DNA of 64,000 nucleotides, from positions 1 through 64,000 of the forward strand of contig DATGIL010000090.1 in assembly GCA_035295745.1 (NCBI GenBank), in the 5' to 3' direction. This document shows, one piece after another, positions 7,571-17,274 of the stretch. The stretch comes from JAIQFL01 sp035295745. GTDB lineage: Bacteria > Acidobacteriota > Terriglobia > Bryobacterales > Bryobacteraceae. Under the pieces are notes generated by a model, which had not been told where the DNA came from, made no database searches, and saw only the letters and a list, made by a program, of their open reading frames with translations. Every line of letters starts with the position of its first letter. The first letter of the stretch is position 1. The translations under genes and the position numbers were made by a program.

Positions 7571-10390
7571 CTATGCCAGGTCGAACTTCTCCAGGTGAAG
7601 CTGGCCGTCGCTCTTGACGATTACGGTGCGCCCCAGAATCTCTTCCAGTTCTTGCAGGAAGGTATTCTGGTTCGACTTCAGCATCTTCGCCACGTCGGGC
7701 GCCACGCGCAGCATCACGTCTTTGCCCTCTACCACGCGCGCGATCTTGTGAGCCTCCTGCAGGATCTCACCAACAACCGTCTGAGCGCTCTTGACGTACC
7801 CCGCGCCCTCGCAATAGGGGCAAGGCGTACACAAGGTCCGCTCCAGACTTTGCTTCACGCGCTTGCGGGTGATCGCCACCAGTCCGAAATCGTTGAACTG
7901 GAGAATCTTGTAGGGCGCGCGGTCGGCCCGCATCGCCTCCTCCAGCGCCTGCATCACTTTCTGCCGGTTCTTACGCTCATCCATGTCGATGAAATCGACC
8001 ACGATGATGCCGCCCAGATCCCGCAGGCGGATCTGCCGTACGATCTCCTTGATAGCGTCGGTATTGGTCTTGACGATAGTATCTTCGAGCCGGTTCGACT
8101 TGCCGACGAATTTGCCGGTATTGACGTCAATCGCCACCAGCGCCTCGGTCTGATTGATGACGATGTAGCCGCCGGATTTCAGCCACACCTTGGGCCGCAA
8201 CGCCTTCTCGAGTTCGCTGGTGATCCCGAACTCCTCGAAGATGGGCGTCTGGCGCGTGTACATCTTCACGCGATTGACGAACGGCGGCTGGAAGCGCTGC
8301 ACAAAACGCAGAACGCTTTCGTAGACCTCTTCGCTATCCACCCAGATGCTCTTGAATGCGGAAGTCAACTGGTCGCGCAAAACGCGCTCCACGACGTTCA
8401 GGTCGTGGTGGATCAACAGCGGCGCAGGCTTTCGTTCGGCCTTCTGCCGCATATCGAGCCACATGTTGTAGAGGAACATCATGTCGGCTCGCAGCTCTTC
8501 TTCGGTGCGTCCTTCGCCCGCGGTCCTGACGATGTAGCCGCCCGAAATGCCGGTGCGATTCGACTGCAGAACGCGCTTCAGCCTGGTGCGCTCTTCTTCA
8601 CTCGGGATCTTGCGCGAGACGCCGATATGGTCAACCGTCGGCATGTAGACCAGAAACCGGCCGGGTAGCGCGATGTGCGAGGTGATGCGCGCACCCTTCT
8701 GCCCCAGAGGCTCCTTGGCAATCTGAACGATGATTTCCTGGCCTTCCCGGAGCAGATCGCTGATCGAAGGCGCACCGCTCTTTTCCACCCGGGCGACGGG
8801 CGCCGGAGGTGCGGCAGTTGCCGGCGGACCACTTCGCTGCTCGGGAGCATTCCGCGGACCTGCATCTTGGGCACGCTGCTCGACGGGGGCACCCTGTCCG
8901 CCCTGCTGTGGGCCGCGCGGTGCATCGTTGGGACCGCCTCGGCCATCGCGTCCTCTGCGGCGCATGCGGCGCGAGGTGCGGTGCAAATAGCGCGGATTCT
9001 GTTCGCGTAATGTGGCAGTCAAACTGGTGGGAATTCGAGCGGGTTCGGGACCCTCGGGTTCGACAATTGCTTCCGCCTCGTCTGCGGAATCGCCTGCCTC
9101 CGCGGCTTCGGCCTCTTCACCGGCGGACGCCTCGGTCGCGAACTCTTCCTCGCCGGATTCTTCGGTCGAAGCGGCAGCCGTTTCCACTGCCTCGGGTTCC
9201 GCGGCATCCGACGGAATCACATCCACGTCTTCGGCAGTTTCCGCCGACTCGGCTTCGGCAACCGGAGGTGCTGTCTCTTGGGTGTGTGCCGTCTGCGTCT
9301 CAGCGTGTGCGGCAGCGGTCTCGGCGGCCTCTTCCGCCACCGATTCCTGGACCTCTTCCATGGCTTCTGCCAACTCGGCCGGGGGTTCAGCGACGGGTTC
9401 CTCGGCGATTTCGGAAACGGCCGTCGCGATTTCGGAGGCCACCGGCGCTTCCGCGATTTCGACGACCGCAACCACTTCCTCGCCGGCGTCCGTTTCACCT
9501 ACTGCCACGACTTCCACCAAAGTCTCGGACGGTGACCACTCTGGCGAGGGCTCCTCCGCAGATACCATCCCTGCGGGTTCTTCCTCGAACGCGGATTCTT
9601 CCCCATCCGTTTCGAAAGCGGCCTCCTCGCGCGACTCCTCATCCTCTTCCGAACCGGGTCTGGAGTACTTCGCCAGCGACTCGCCCGGCAACACGAAGAA
9701 GTCGTCTCCTGACTCGACGCGAGGCGGCGCCGTGGCTGGCGCTGGCGTGGCTGCGGATTCAACTGGAGTGGGTCGCGGCGGTGCGCTTTCCTCGGTTCCA
9801 CCTCGTGGTCCCGGTGAATAGAATTTGGAATCGGGGAGTCGGCCGCCTCCCTTCTGACCTCTACGCCTCCGCGAACGGCGGCCGCGGCGATCCCGATCGT
9901 CGCGACCGTCGCGGCCATCGCGACGCTGGTCCTGGCCAGGAGCGGGGGCTGGCGGTGCTGCCGCCGACGACGGAGGCGCGGCTGCTTCCACGGGCGGCGG
10001 GCTCGCTTCCGGAGCGGAACTCCTTACCTCGACCGGCTCGACGGTCTCGGCCGGCGGAGCCGCAATCGGAGGCAGCGCTGCAACCGGGACAGATATGGAC
10101 GGACGGTCCAACTTAAAGACTTTGTCCTCCACGCTCGTCACAATCTTGTCGTACTCTTCGTTATCTTCGAAGAAGTCCGAGACATAGAGGAACGCGTCCC
10201 GATCCAGGCCAATATCGACAAAGGCCGACTGCATGCCTGGCAGCACGCGAGTGACTCTGCCTTTGTGAATGCTTCCCGCGAGAGAGTATTCGTTCTCGCG
10301 CTGATGATAAACTTCGACCACCTGGTCGTCTTCGATAACCGCCACGCGGGTTTCGTGACGATTCGCCGAAATCACCAACTCCTTTGACAT
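7571..10390 (-). CDS. rne: Ribonuclease E/G family protein with S1 domain split by a disordered insert
   Basis: This is a 939-residue endoribonuclease for mRNA decay and rRNA/tRNA processing. Residues 1-90 hold the first half of an S1 domain (HKGRVTRVLPGMQSAFVDIG). Residues about 90-540 are low complexity: Pro/Ala, an Arg-rich patch (RRGRRSRRRRGQKGG), a long Glu/Ala region, and a second Arg patch. The S1 domain resumes at ISDLLREGQEIIVQIAKEP. The RNase H-like and DNase I-like core follows, with catalytic aspartates in AIDVNTGKF and VVDFIDM, and the zinc-link CTPCPYC near 855. There is no C-terminal scaffold. The ATG at 10390 has GGAGG five bases upstream and is preferred to the TTG at 10402. 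It lies 281 bases after rodA. Confidence 0.92.
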   Translation of the reverse strand: MSKELVISANRHETRVAVIEDDQVVEVYHQRENEYSLAGSIHKGRVTRVLPGMQSAFVDIGLDRDAFLYVSDFFEDNEEYDKIVTSVEDKVFKLDRPSISVPVAALPPIAAPPAETVEPVEVRSSAPEASPPPVEAAAPPSSAAAPPAPAPGQDQRRDGRDGRDDRDRRGRRSRRRRGQKGGGRLPDSKFYSPGPRGGTEESAPPRPTPVESAATPAPATAPPRVESGDDFFVLPGESLAKYSRPGSEEDEESREEAAFETDGEESAFEEEPAGMVSAEEPSPEWSPSETLVEVVAVGETDAGEEVVAVVEIAEAPVASEIATAVSEIAEEPVAEPPAELAEAMEEVQESVAEEAAETAAAHAETQTAHTQETAPPVAEAESAETAEDVDVIPSDAAEPEAVETAAASTEESGEEEFATEASAGEEAEAAEAGDSADEAEAIVEPEGPEPARIPTSLTATLREQNPRYLHRTSRRMRRRGRDGRGGPNDAPRGPQQGGQGAPVEQRAQDAGPRNAPEQRSGPPATAAPPAPVARVEKSGAPSISDLLREGQEIIVQIAKEPLGQKGARITSHIALPGRFLVYMPTVDHIGVSRKIPSEEERTRLKRVLQSNRTGISGGYIVRTAGEGRTEEELRADMMFLYNMWLDMRQKAERKPAPLLIHHDLNVVERVLRDQLTSAFKSIWVDSEEVYESVLRFVQRFQPPFVNRVKMYTRQTPIFEEFGITSELEKALRPKVWLKSGGYIVINQTEALVAIDVNTGKFVGKSNRLEDTIVKTNTDAIKEIVRQIRLRDLGGIIVVDFIDMDERKNRQKVMQALEEAMRADRAPYKILQFNDFGLVAITRKRVKQSLERTLCTPCPYCEGAGYVKSAQTVVGEILQEAHKIARVVEGKDVMLRVAPDVAKMLKSNQNTFLQELEEILGRTVIVKSDGQLHLEKFDLA

Positions 10391-10637
10391 CGACACCTCC
10401 AAAGGAGCATGAAGAGGACGTATCTATGGAAAGGTGGGCGCCCTGCGTGGCTCTCGGTTTCCACGAACTGCCGGGAAACAAAAACAAAACACTTACAAGA
10501 TCACGCTGGCCGAAGGTGGAGCTGCATTCCTCATACACCATCCGGCCGGGAACCACTCTTCAAACCTGGGAGAGCGCTTTCGCGCCACCATCCCGAGGGG
10601 TCGTCTACAGGCTCCCGAAAAATCTGAAATTTGATTC

Positions 10638-10656
10638 GGGCAGTTTCGCCCGAGAA
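10638..10656 (-). terminator. Possible terminator after rodA
   Basis: On the minus strand the stem CGGGC-GAAACT-GCCCG is followed after a short gap by AATCAAATTTCAGATTTTT. It lies between the rodA stop and the rne start. The stem is short and the T-tract is not adjacent, so this could instead be a structure in the rne 5' leader. The rest of the 10391-10683 gap shows no gene. Confidence 0.3.
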
Positions 10657-10683
10657 AGTGACTTCCCGGACCCGCCACCCGGT

Positions 10684-11772
10684 TTAATTCACGAACCTTC
10701 TGAGGCGGACACTATTTACCAGCCCCAATGCTAAGAAACTCGACCAGACACTCGAACCGCCAGCGCTCATGAAGGGAAGCGGAATGCCGGTCACCGGCAT
10801 GCTCCCGGCTACCATCCCCACATTCACCAAAATGTGGAACAGCATCAAGCCGGCTACTCCCATGCAGATGTACATTCCCGCCCGATCAGGCGCTGTCTGC
10901 GCATTCTGGACGATGCGCATCACCATCACAAAATACAGGGACAATACTACCACCACACCAACGAAGCCGTGCTCCTCGGCAAAAGCCGAGAAGATAAAAT
11001 CTTTGTGCGGCACGGGCAGAAAGCGAAGCTGGGTTTGAGTCCCCTTAGTCACGCCCTTGCCGAACATACCGCCCGACCCAACCGCGATTTTGGACTGGAT
11101 CAGTTGGTACCCGGTACCCTGCGGATCCCGATCGGGATCCAGAAACCCCACCAATCGCGCCTTCTGATAGTCCTTCAGGAAGTGCTCCCCTAGAGGCAAT
11201 ATCAGGACTGCCACCAACGCGATCGCCGCGACATATTTCCATCGCAGTCCAGCAATGAAGGCACCCACCACCAGGACGGACACATACGTAAGCGCCGTTC
11301 CCAAATCCGGTTGTTTGAAGACCAGAAACGCGGGCACCGCTACCAACAACGAAAGGATCGCCATCTCCCGAATATCCAGTTCTTCTGTCTTTAATTCGGT
11401 AAGATAGCGAGCTACCAACAATATTATCACCAGCTTGACAAATTCCGATACCTGTAAGTGGAGTCCTCCGCCCAAAGGAATCCAGCGGCGCGACCCGAAC
11501 GCCGACTCCCCAATGATATAAGTTCCCAGAAGTGACACCACCGACCCGATAAACAGCATAGGGACGTAGTGCAAAAGGGCGTGGTAGTCCACGGCCATGA
11601 TGAGCCACATCAGGAACAGACCGCCCAAAACGTAGAGGATCTGCTTCCACCAGGCGCCGTGAAACTCGGTTTCGAAGGTGGCACTATAAATCTGCAGAAC
11701 ACCGACCCCGCAGATCACCATAGTGATGAGGAGCAGCGGCCAGTCGATGTCGCGCAGTGAGAATTGTCGCAT
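10684..11772 (-). CDS. rodA: Rod-shape SEDS glycosyltransferase RodA
   Basis: RodA is the peptidoglycan polymerase of the elongasome, working with PBP2 in the inner membrane. The 362-residue product has about ten transmembrane helices. SEDS landmarks are present: a Trp-rich first loop (AWWKQ), GESAFGSRRWIPLGG, the large loop with QPDLGTALTYVSV, KIAVGSGGMFGKG, KDFIFSAFAEEHGF, and the end GIPLPFMSAGGSS. The ATG at 11772 is one base after the mrdA stop. An upstream extension of the frame to 12015 overlaps the mrdA tail and is low complexity, so it is rejected. Confidence 0.95.
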   Translation of the reverse strand: MRQFSLRDIDWPLLLITMVICGVGVLQIYSATFETEFHGAWWKQILYVLGGLFLMWLIMAVDYHALLHYVPMLFIGSVVSLLGTYIIGESAFGSRRWIPLGGGLHLQVSEFVKLVIILLVARYLTELKTEELDIREMAILSLLVAVPAFLVFKQPDLGTALTYVSVLVVGAFIAGLRWKYVAAIALVAVLILPLGEHFLKDYQKARLVGFLDPDRDPQGTGYQLIQSKIAVGSGGMFGKGVTKGTQTQLRFLPVPHKDFIFSAFAEEHGFVGVVVVLSLYFVMVMRIVQNAQTAPDRAGMYICMGVAGLMLFHILVNVGMVAGSMPVTGIPLPFMSAGGSSVWSSFLALGLVNSVRLRRFVN

Positions 11773-11773
11773 G

Positions 11774-13951
11774 TTATTTGGGGGGCCGGGAAGGCGAGGC
11801 TTGGGGTTTAGGGGTTGGGGGTTGGGGGATCGCCGCCGGAGCGGGTGAGGCTGATTGGCTAGCTGTGCCCGGGGTTCCCGGCTCCTGCTGTTGGGGTTTT
11901 GCCACCGGCACTCGTGCGGGAGGGTCAGCCGGAGCGGGTGTTTCCATGGTTCCCGCATCCGCCGGCGCCGCGGACTTGTCATCCGCGGCCGGAGTCGCCA
12001 ACCCCGAACCCCCAACCCCCAACCCCTGCTTCTCTGGCCCCTGTGTTGCCGTCGGCAGTCCCAGCCCGCTCATCGCTGCGAGCCGGGCGGCGTTGGCCGA
12101 TTCCATCTGTTGGTACGCGGCGAGGCGCTTCTTTTTATCGAAATAGGCCGCCAACACGTCGCGGACGATCGGGGCGGCGAACTGGCCGCGGTAACCATGC
12201 TCGAACAGTGCCACCACGACGATCTCCGGCGCTGAGCGGGGAGCTAAGCCCTCGAACCAGGCATTGTCTTTGAGTTCCTGACTCTTGGAGGAGCCTGCTG
12301 CCTTCACGTACTCGTTGGAAGCCAGTTGCGCCGAACCAGTCTTACCGAATACTTCCACGTAGGGCAAGCGCGCACGGCCGCCGGTCCCTCCACCCTCATT
12401 GACCACGCCGTACATGCCGTCGACGATATCCTTCACGTTTTGTGGATTGAGTGCCCATTCCACCGGGACGTCCGGCTTCTCGTTCTTCAAGAGATGGGGC
12501 CGGTGCCACGAGCCGCCCAGCGCCAGACCGCCAATCGCGTGCGCCAGTTGGATCGGCGTCACCGTCAGATAGCCTTGCCCGATCGCCACCGGAATGGTCT
12601 CGCCGGCATACCATTTGGTACGCATCGTGCGTAGTTTCCATTCGGTGGAGGGCATGATGCCGCTCTTCTCGTGCGGCAAATCGATCCCGGTCGGCTTGCC
12701 AAATCCAGCCATGTTGCCGTAGAACGCGATGTTGTCGATTCCAGTCTTATTGCCAACGGTGTAAAAGTAGCTGTCACACGACTCGACGATGCCCCGATGC
12801 AGCGACAACGAACCGTGCGTTTCCAGGCAGTGGTAGTAGTGCCCGTAGAAGGAAACTCCGCCAGAGCAGTGAACGGTGAACTGATTGTCAATCGCGCCCG
12901 ATTCCAGCCCTGCGATTGCAGTGAACGGCTTGAATGTGGATCCGGGTGCGAATTGCGCCTGAATCGCCCGGTTGATCAGCGGGCCGTCTGGATTGTCTGC
13001 GATCAGGCGATATTCCTTGGCTTTCATGCGCGTGGAAAACTTGTTTAGGTCGAAGGTTGGACGGCTTACCATCGCCAACACTTCGCCGGTCCTGGGATCG
13101 AGCGCCACTACGGCGCCCTTCTTGCCTTCCATCGCCAGTTCAGCTACCGCTTGCAGGTCGAGGTCGATGGTGAGCTGCAAGTCCTTGCCGGCCACCACGG
13201 TCTTTTGTTCCATGGCTTTGCCGCGCACCTGCCCGCGATTGTCCACAATGACCTGAGATTGTCCATTTACGCCGGTGAGCCAGTCGTTGTACTGCCGCTC
13301 GATGCCGAACTTACCGACAATGTCACCCTGGTTGTACTTCGCGAATTCCGGTGAGTCCAGCTCGTCCTCACTGATTTGCCCGGTGTAGCCGATGAGGTGA
13401 GCCATCATCCCGTTCTGCGGATAGATCCGGCGCTGCGAAGGAATCAGTTCCAACTCGGGAAAGAAATCGCGGTGCGAGTCGACGAAGGCCAGGTCGGCCG
13501 GCGTAAGCTCCTGCTTGACCACGATGGGAACGTATTTCGGCGCGGTCTTGAGCTTCTTAACCTGAGCCGCCAAGTCGTTGAATTCCAGATCGAGCCCCTG
13601 AGCGATCGGGCGAAGATGCTCTTCCTTAAGCGACTCGCGGCGGAGGATCAGGCTGAACGACGCGTGGTTGTCGACGATCACGCGTCCATCGCGGTCGAGA
13701 ATGCGTCCCCGAGGCGCCAGAATCGGGATCGATTTAATACGGTTCTGCTCGGCGCGCTCACCGTAGAATTGCGGATTCTGCACCTGCAACGCCCAGAATC
13801 CAGCGATCAGAAAGAGGAAGACGCCGACCGTAACATATTGAAATACCGCGATCTTCCCGGCTGCGAAGTGGGTATCGTCGCGCAGCGGAATCGGCGGTCT
13901 TTCAGTTACTTGTTGTTCCTCGAGGTCGGGATCGACGGGGGGAAGAATCAC
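11774..13951 (-). CDS. mrdA: Penicillin-binding protein 2, elongasome transpeptidase
   Basis: This 725-residue class B PBP cross-links peptidoglycan during elongation. A cytoplasmic N-terminus and one transmembrane helix (VFQYVTVGVFLFLIAGFWAL) come first, then the PBP dimerisation domain (APRGRILDRDGRVIVDN), then the transpeptidase with SXXK (GSTFKPF, near 337), SXN-type SCDSYF (near 392) and KTG (FGKTGSAQ, near 539). The last 95 residues are a Pro/Ala tail encoded by G/C-rich low-complexity DNA. I prefer GTG 13951, eight bases after AGAGAAG, over the TTG at 13999. It is followed directly by rodA. Confidence 0.93.
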   Translation of the reverse strand: MILPPVDPDLEEQQVTERPPIPLRDDTHFAAGKIAVFQYVTVGVFLFLIAGFWALQVQNPQFYGERAEQNRIKSIPILAPRGRILDRDGRVIVDNHASFSLILRRESLKEEHLRPIAQGLDLEFNDLAAQVKKLKTAPKYVPIVVKQELTPADLAFVDSHRDFFPELELIPSQRRIYPQNGMMAHLIGYTGQISEDELDSPEFAKYNQGDIVGKFGIERQYNDWLTGVNGQSQVIVDNRGQVRGKAMEQKTVVAGKDLQLTIDLDLQAVAELAMEGKKGAVVALDPRTGEVLAMVSRPTFDLNKFSTRMKAKEYRLIADNPDGPLINRAIQAQFAPGSTFKPFTAIAGLESGAIDNQFTVHCSGGVSFYGHYYHCLETHGSLSLHRGIVESCDSYFYTVGNKTGIDNIAFYGNMAGFGKPTGIDLPHEKSGIMPSTEWKLRTMRTKWYAGETIPVAIGQGYLTVTPIQLAHAIGGLALGGSWHRPHLLKNEKPDVPVEWALNPQNVKDIVDGMYGVVNEGGGTGGRARLPYVEVFGKTGSAQLASNEYVKAAGSSKSQELKDNAWFEGLAPRSAPEIVVVALFEHGYRGQFAAPIVRDVLAAYFDKKKRLAAYQQMESANAARLAAMSGLGLPTATQGPEKQGLGVGGSGLATPAADDKSAAPADAGTMETPAPADPPARVPVAKPQQQEPGTPGTASQSASPAPAAIPQPPTPKPQASPSRPPK
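11778..12048. repeat. G-rich and C-rich low-complexity blocks inside the mrdA tail
   Basis: Plus-strand bases near 11778-11830 contain runs such as GGGGTTGGGGGTTGGGGG. Bases near 12000-12045 contain the opposite, CCCCCAACCCCCAACCCC, ending in CAACCCCTGCTT. The two blocks could pair over about 170 bases, and each is a G-quadruplex candidate. They encode the Pro/Gly-rich C-terminal tail of PBP2. A similar G-rich/C-rich pair occurs at 31.05-31.29 kb. Confidence 0.7.
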
Positions 13952-14113
13952 AAACCGGGCTTCTCTTATCAGTGTAGTGGAGCAGACGGCAGTCGGCAAC
14001 CGCTGGGGAGCAGAGGATTCACGGTGCCTGCGGGTCGTGTCACCAGGTAGTTTGGATTCAGATCAGCTCATTAAAAACCAAATTCGCTAGAGCGGCACGG
14101 GTCATTTCAAGCG

Positions 14114-16816
14114 CTAGCGACAGCCGCGGTAGGCGGCTTCCGCCAGCGGCACATTACCTTTCCACTGATCCTGAATCGGATTTCCCAGTCCTTGTAATTC
14201 ACGATAGCGGTCCAGACTCTGCTGCAGCAGCGTGCATGCCTGATCCGTGTTCACAGAGCGCAATGCCTTGCCCAACCGAAAATGCGCATTCGCTTCCAGG
14301 ACCATGGCGAAGGGATGTCCGGGAGCCCGCTCCAGATAGATTTCCGCAGCCGTCATCGATTTCCGGATCTCCTCCCGCGCCGCCGGAAGATCTCCAGCGT
14401 GCTCCTCGAGCTCCGACTTCAGCTCGTGCGCGTAATTTTGGAAAATCAGCCAGTTCACGTTCTGTGACGCAGGCCGGTCGACAATCGCAGTGGCGCGGTC
14501 CACGAAGGGCGTCGCCTCCCGGAAACGGTGCAGGGTCATCAGCCCCGCGCCGATCTCGGAGGCGGCACTTCCCACATTCAGCAGCAACTCGGGCTGGCTC
14601 GGGTCTCTGGCGCTCATCAGTTCCGCAACCTCCAACTGGCGGTAGCTCGCACGCAATGACTCCTGCAGTCTTCCCACTTTCTGCAAGACATTGGACCGGT
14701 TGGTAACGGCCAGTCGCAAAGTCGACAAAACGCCCAGATTGCCGGGATCCTCGCGCAGCAATTCCTCCAGCACTTCGACGGCTTCCGTGAGGGCCAGGGC
14801 GTCATCCACCAACCCTTTCTCGTAAAGCACCACAGAAGCTCGTGTCAGCACCGTCGCGGCCGTTTCCCGGCACGAAATCTCGCGGCACCCGGGCGCCTCG
14901 CGCACCAGCCTCACGGCGGTGCGCGCCTTGTCGATCGCCTCCTGCGTGAGTTTGGGATCGGCTAACCCATAGTCGTCATCGCATAGCGCCAGTTGCATCA
15001 GCGAGATGGCGATCCCTTGGGGATCCAGTGGCCGCGGCGGAAGCTGTTCACTTTCGCGCACAGTTCGCCGCGCATACTCGATCGCCCGCTTGCCATCACC
15101 GTTACGCTGCGCCAGGCGCGAGGCCGCGAAATACGTCTCCACTCGCTCCTGGTGAAGAGCCGGCCGGTTCGCGGCGGCTGCGGGCAACGCGTCGAGTCCA
15201 CGCATGCCCTCTTCCAACAGAGCGCCGGCCTCGACGAGCCGGCCTTCATCGGTTTTTACCGTGGCCAATCTTGCGAGCGCGGCTATGAGCTCCAAGCGGT
15301 CGTCTACACTGCCGTCCTGGCGCTTGACGAGCACCTTCCAGAGCGACACTGATTTTTGGAGGCTGGCCTCCGCCGCACTCAGCTTCCCGAGATTCGGCAC
15401 GCGCGTATAGCCGGCGATTTCGCCGATCTTGCGGTACCCGGACGCGATTTCGCGTTCCAACTGGGGATCGTCGCCAGCATCCTGGAAGACGCTATCCAGG
15501 TATCGGACGGTGTCAGCCGCGATCTGTTCGCGCAATTCGGTCGACCCGGGAAGCTTACTGAGCCGTCCTTCGTACTCGAACATCACCGAGTGGGCGAGGC
15601 CGCGCACGTCCTCGAAACGCCGTTGCGCCAGCCGCCCCTGGCGCAGCGCGGTCAGCGTCGTCACCGCTACGATCGCGACAATCCCACAAGCCACCGCGAT
15701 GCCGAGGCGATTTCTGCGAACGAACTTGCCGGCGCGGTACCGCACGGTAGCCCGTCGTGCGAGTACGGCGCGGCCCTCCAGGAAGCGCCGCAGATCGCCA
15801 GCCAGTTCCGCGGCAGACGCGTAGCGCCGCGCGGGATTGCGTTCCAGCGCCTTCAGCAGAATGCTGTCGAGATCCCCCGCCAGGTGATTCGCATGACGGC
15901 TGGGGGGAGCGGGGCTGGACTCGGTGACGGCCCGGATGGATTCGAGTGCGTTCAAGCCTGCAAGCTCGTGGGGCGGGTGTCCCGTCAGAATCATGTACAG
16001 CACAGCGCCCAGAGAATAGATGTCGCTGAAAGTGGCTACCGGCTCTTGCAAGAGCTGTTCCGGGCTGGCATACGAGGGCGTCAGTGCCTGCATGCCGGTG
16101 CGCGTGTGCTCGAGCGACCCTTCCTCGTCGAGAAGTTTAGCGATTCCGAAGTCCAGGATTTTGGCCTGTCCGTCGGGGGTCACCAGGATGTTCGAAGGCT
16201 TCAAGTCGCGGTGCACTACCAGATTGCGGTGGGCCACATCGATCGCATCCACCACCTGGAGAAAGAGCTGAACCTTAGCGCGCACACTGAGACGCTGGCA
16301 GAACTCGTCGATGGGCTTGCCATCCACGTATTCCATCACCAGGTAAGGTTCGCCGTCGCGAGTGGCGCCTCCGTCCAATGCACGCGCTACGGCCGGATGA
16401 TCCAGGAGCGCCAGGATGCGCCTTTCGGTCTGAAACCGCATCGCCATGGTCGAATCGCAATAGCCGCGAATCAGTTTGAGGGCAGCGTGTTTGGCGAAGA
16501 CATCGTCGGCGCGCTCCACCAGATAGACCCGGCCCATGCCGCCTTCGCCGAGAAGCCGGAGGATTCGCCACGCGCCAATCTGCTGTCCCACCCGGGCGTC
16601 ATCCATTGCGGCAAGAGCCAGGGGAGGGGCGCCGAACAAGTCGGGCGAATCGGAATAGTTGCGGCACACGTGTAGCACCGCCTCGCGCAGCTCTGCGTCT
16701 GCACCACACTCGCGATCCAGAATCGCGTCGCGGTCACGAGCGGGGATATCCAGAAGAAGCGATGCCACGTCACAGACGCGCTTCCATTGACCGGTATTGA
16801 ATTCGTTCAGGCGCAC
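14114..16816 (-). CDS. Membrane Ser/Thr protein kinase with C-terminal TPR region
   Basis: This 900-residue PknB-type kinase has a helical N-terminal segment, then a kinase domain with the glycine loop GEGGMGRVY (near 88), the ATP lysine in AALKLIRG, the catalytic loop VHRDLKPSN (near 200), DFGIAK, and an APE-like SPEQ. A single transmembrane helix (LGIAVACGIVAIVAVTTL) lies near 375. The C-terminal 500 residues are helical and TPR-like and would be outside the membrane. The frame opens at TTG 16888, but GTG 16816 is the more natural start. It is divergent from an ECF sigma factor gene, an arrangement common in acidobacteria and planctomycetes that suggests joint regulation. Confidence 0.9.
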   Translation of the reverse strand: MRLNEFNTGQWKRVCDVASLLLDIPARDRDAILDRECGADAELREAVLHVCRNYSDSPDLFGAPPLALAAMDDARVGQQIGAWRILRLLGEGGMGRVYLVERADDVFAKHAALKLIRGYCDSTMAMRFQTERRILALLDHPAVARALDGGATRDGEPYLVMEYVDGKPIDEFCQRLSVRAKVQLFLQVVDAIDVAHRNLVVHRDLKPSNILVTPDGQAKILDFGIAKLLDEEGSLEHTRTGMQALTPSYASPEQLLQEPVATFSDIYSLGAVLYMILTGHPPHELAGLNALESIRAVTESSPAPPSRHANHLAGDLDSILLKALERNPARRYASAAELAGDLRRFLEGRAVLARRATVRYRAGKFVRRNRLGIAVACGIVAIVAVTTLTALRQGRLAQRRFEDVRGLAHSVMFEYEGRLSKLPGSTELREQIAADTVRYLDSVFQDAGDDPQLEREIASGYRKIGEIAGYTRVPNLGKLSAAEASLQKSVSLWKVLVKRQDGSVDDRLELIAALARLATVKTDEGRLVEAGALLEEGMRGLDALPAAAANRPALHQERVETYFAASRLAQRNGDGKRAIEYARRTVRESEQLPPRPLDPQGIAISLMQLALCDDDYGLADPKLTQEAIDKARTAVRLVREAPGCREISCRETAATVLTRASVVLYEKGLVDDALALTEAVEVLEELLREDPGNLGVLSTLRLAVTNRSNVLQKVGRLQESLRASYRQLEVAELMSARDPSQPELLLNVGSAASEIGAGLMTLHRFREATPFVDRATAIVDRPASQNVNWLIFQNYAHELKSELEEHAGDLPAAREEIRKSMTAAEIYLERAPGHPFAMVLEANAHFRLGKALRSVNTDQACTLLQQSLDRYRELQGLGNPIQDQWKGNVPLAEAAYRGCR

Positions 16817-17274
16817 GTTTCCGATTTTTCCTACCGTCGCACTTGCCCTTGAACCAGGTACTGGTGGATTCGGCGCAGAAAGTGACAATATGGTACTCCA
16901 TTTTGAAAAACCGATGTCCTGTCTGGCACGTTTGTTATGCCGTTTGCGTGTGTAGAAGTAGGAGGGAATGTCCGGGAATCCGGACGTCTTTCAAAATGGC
17001 GAATCGAATTGGGCGGTTTTGGTGCAGAGCGACACATCGGCAGCCGATGTGGCCCATTTGCGGCAAATACGTTTGCCCGCGATGTCTTCGTGAGTACCCG
17101 GTGGATTGGGAGAGCCCCGTTGCCCCCCGCGAACATTCTGGGCCGCCGCACCGACGCGGCCAGCCAGCCGTATCTACAGCCTTCACGGCTTCGGTCAAGC
17201 GCTACCCCGTGATCTTGTAAACTGGCGCACCGTTGAAGAGGGGGACCATGTTGCCCTGTTACAATAAGGTCGCC
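16817..17274. promoter_or_regulatory. Divergent regulatory region between kinase and sigma gene
   Basis: No credible gene is seen here. The region holds two compact palindromes: GTCCGG-GAAT-CCGGAC at 16970-16985 and CACATCGGC-A-GCCGATGTG at 17033-17051. It also holds a wider inverted repeat CCATTTTGAAA ... TTTCAAAATGG near 16899 and 16990. TACAAT at 17260-17265 resembles a -10 element nine bases before the sigma gene. These are candidate operators; the assignment is inference. Confidence 0.4.

Noticed and set aside
8809..10116. Long plus-strand open frames (also 9012-9821) opposite the rne insert
   Set aside because: They are antisense to low-complexity Glu/Ala and Arg codons; their products are Ser/Ala- or Arg/Pro-rich without any domain pattern.
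16831..17151. 106-codon minus-strand frame upstream of the kinase gene
   Set aside because: No recognisable motif, overlaps the divergent promoter region and its palindromes, and has atypical composition.
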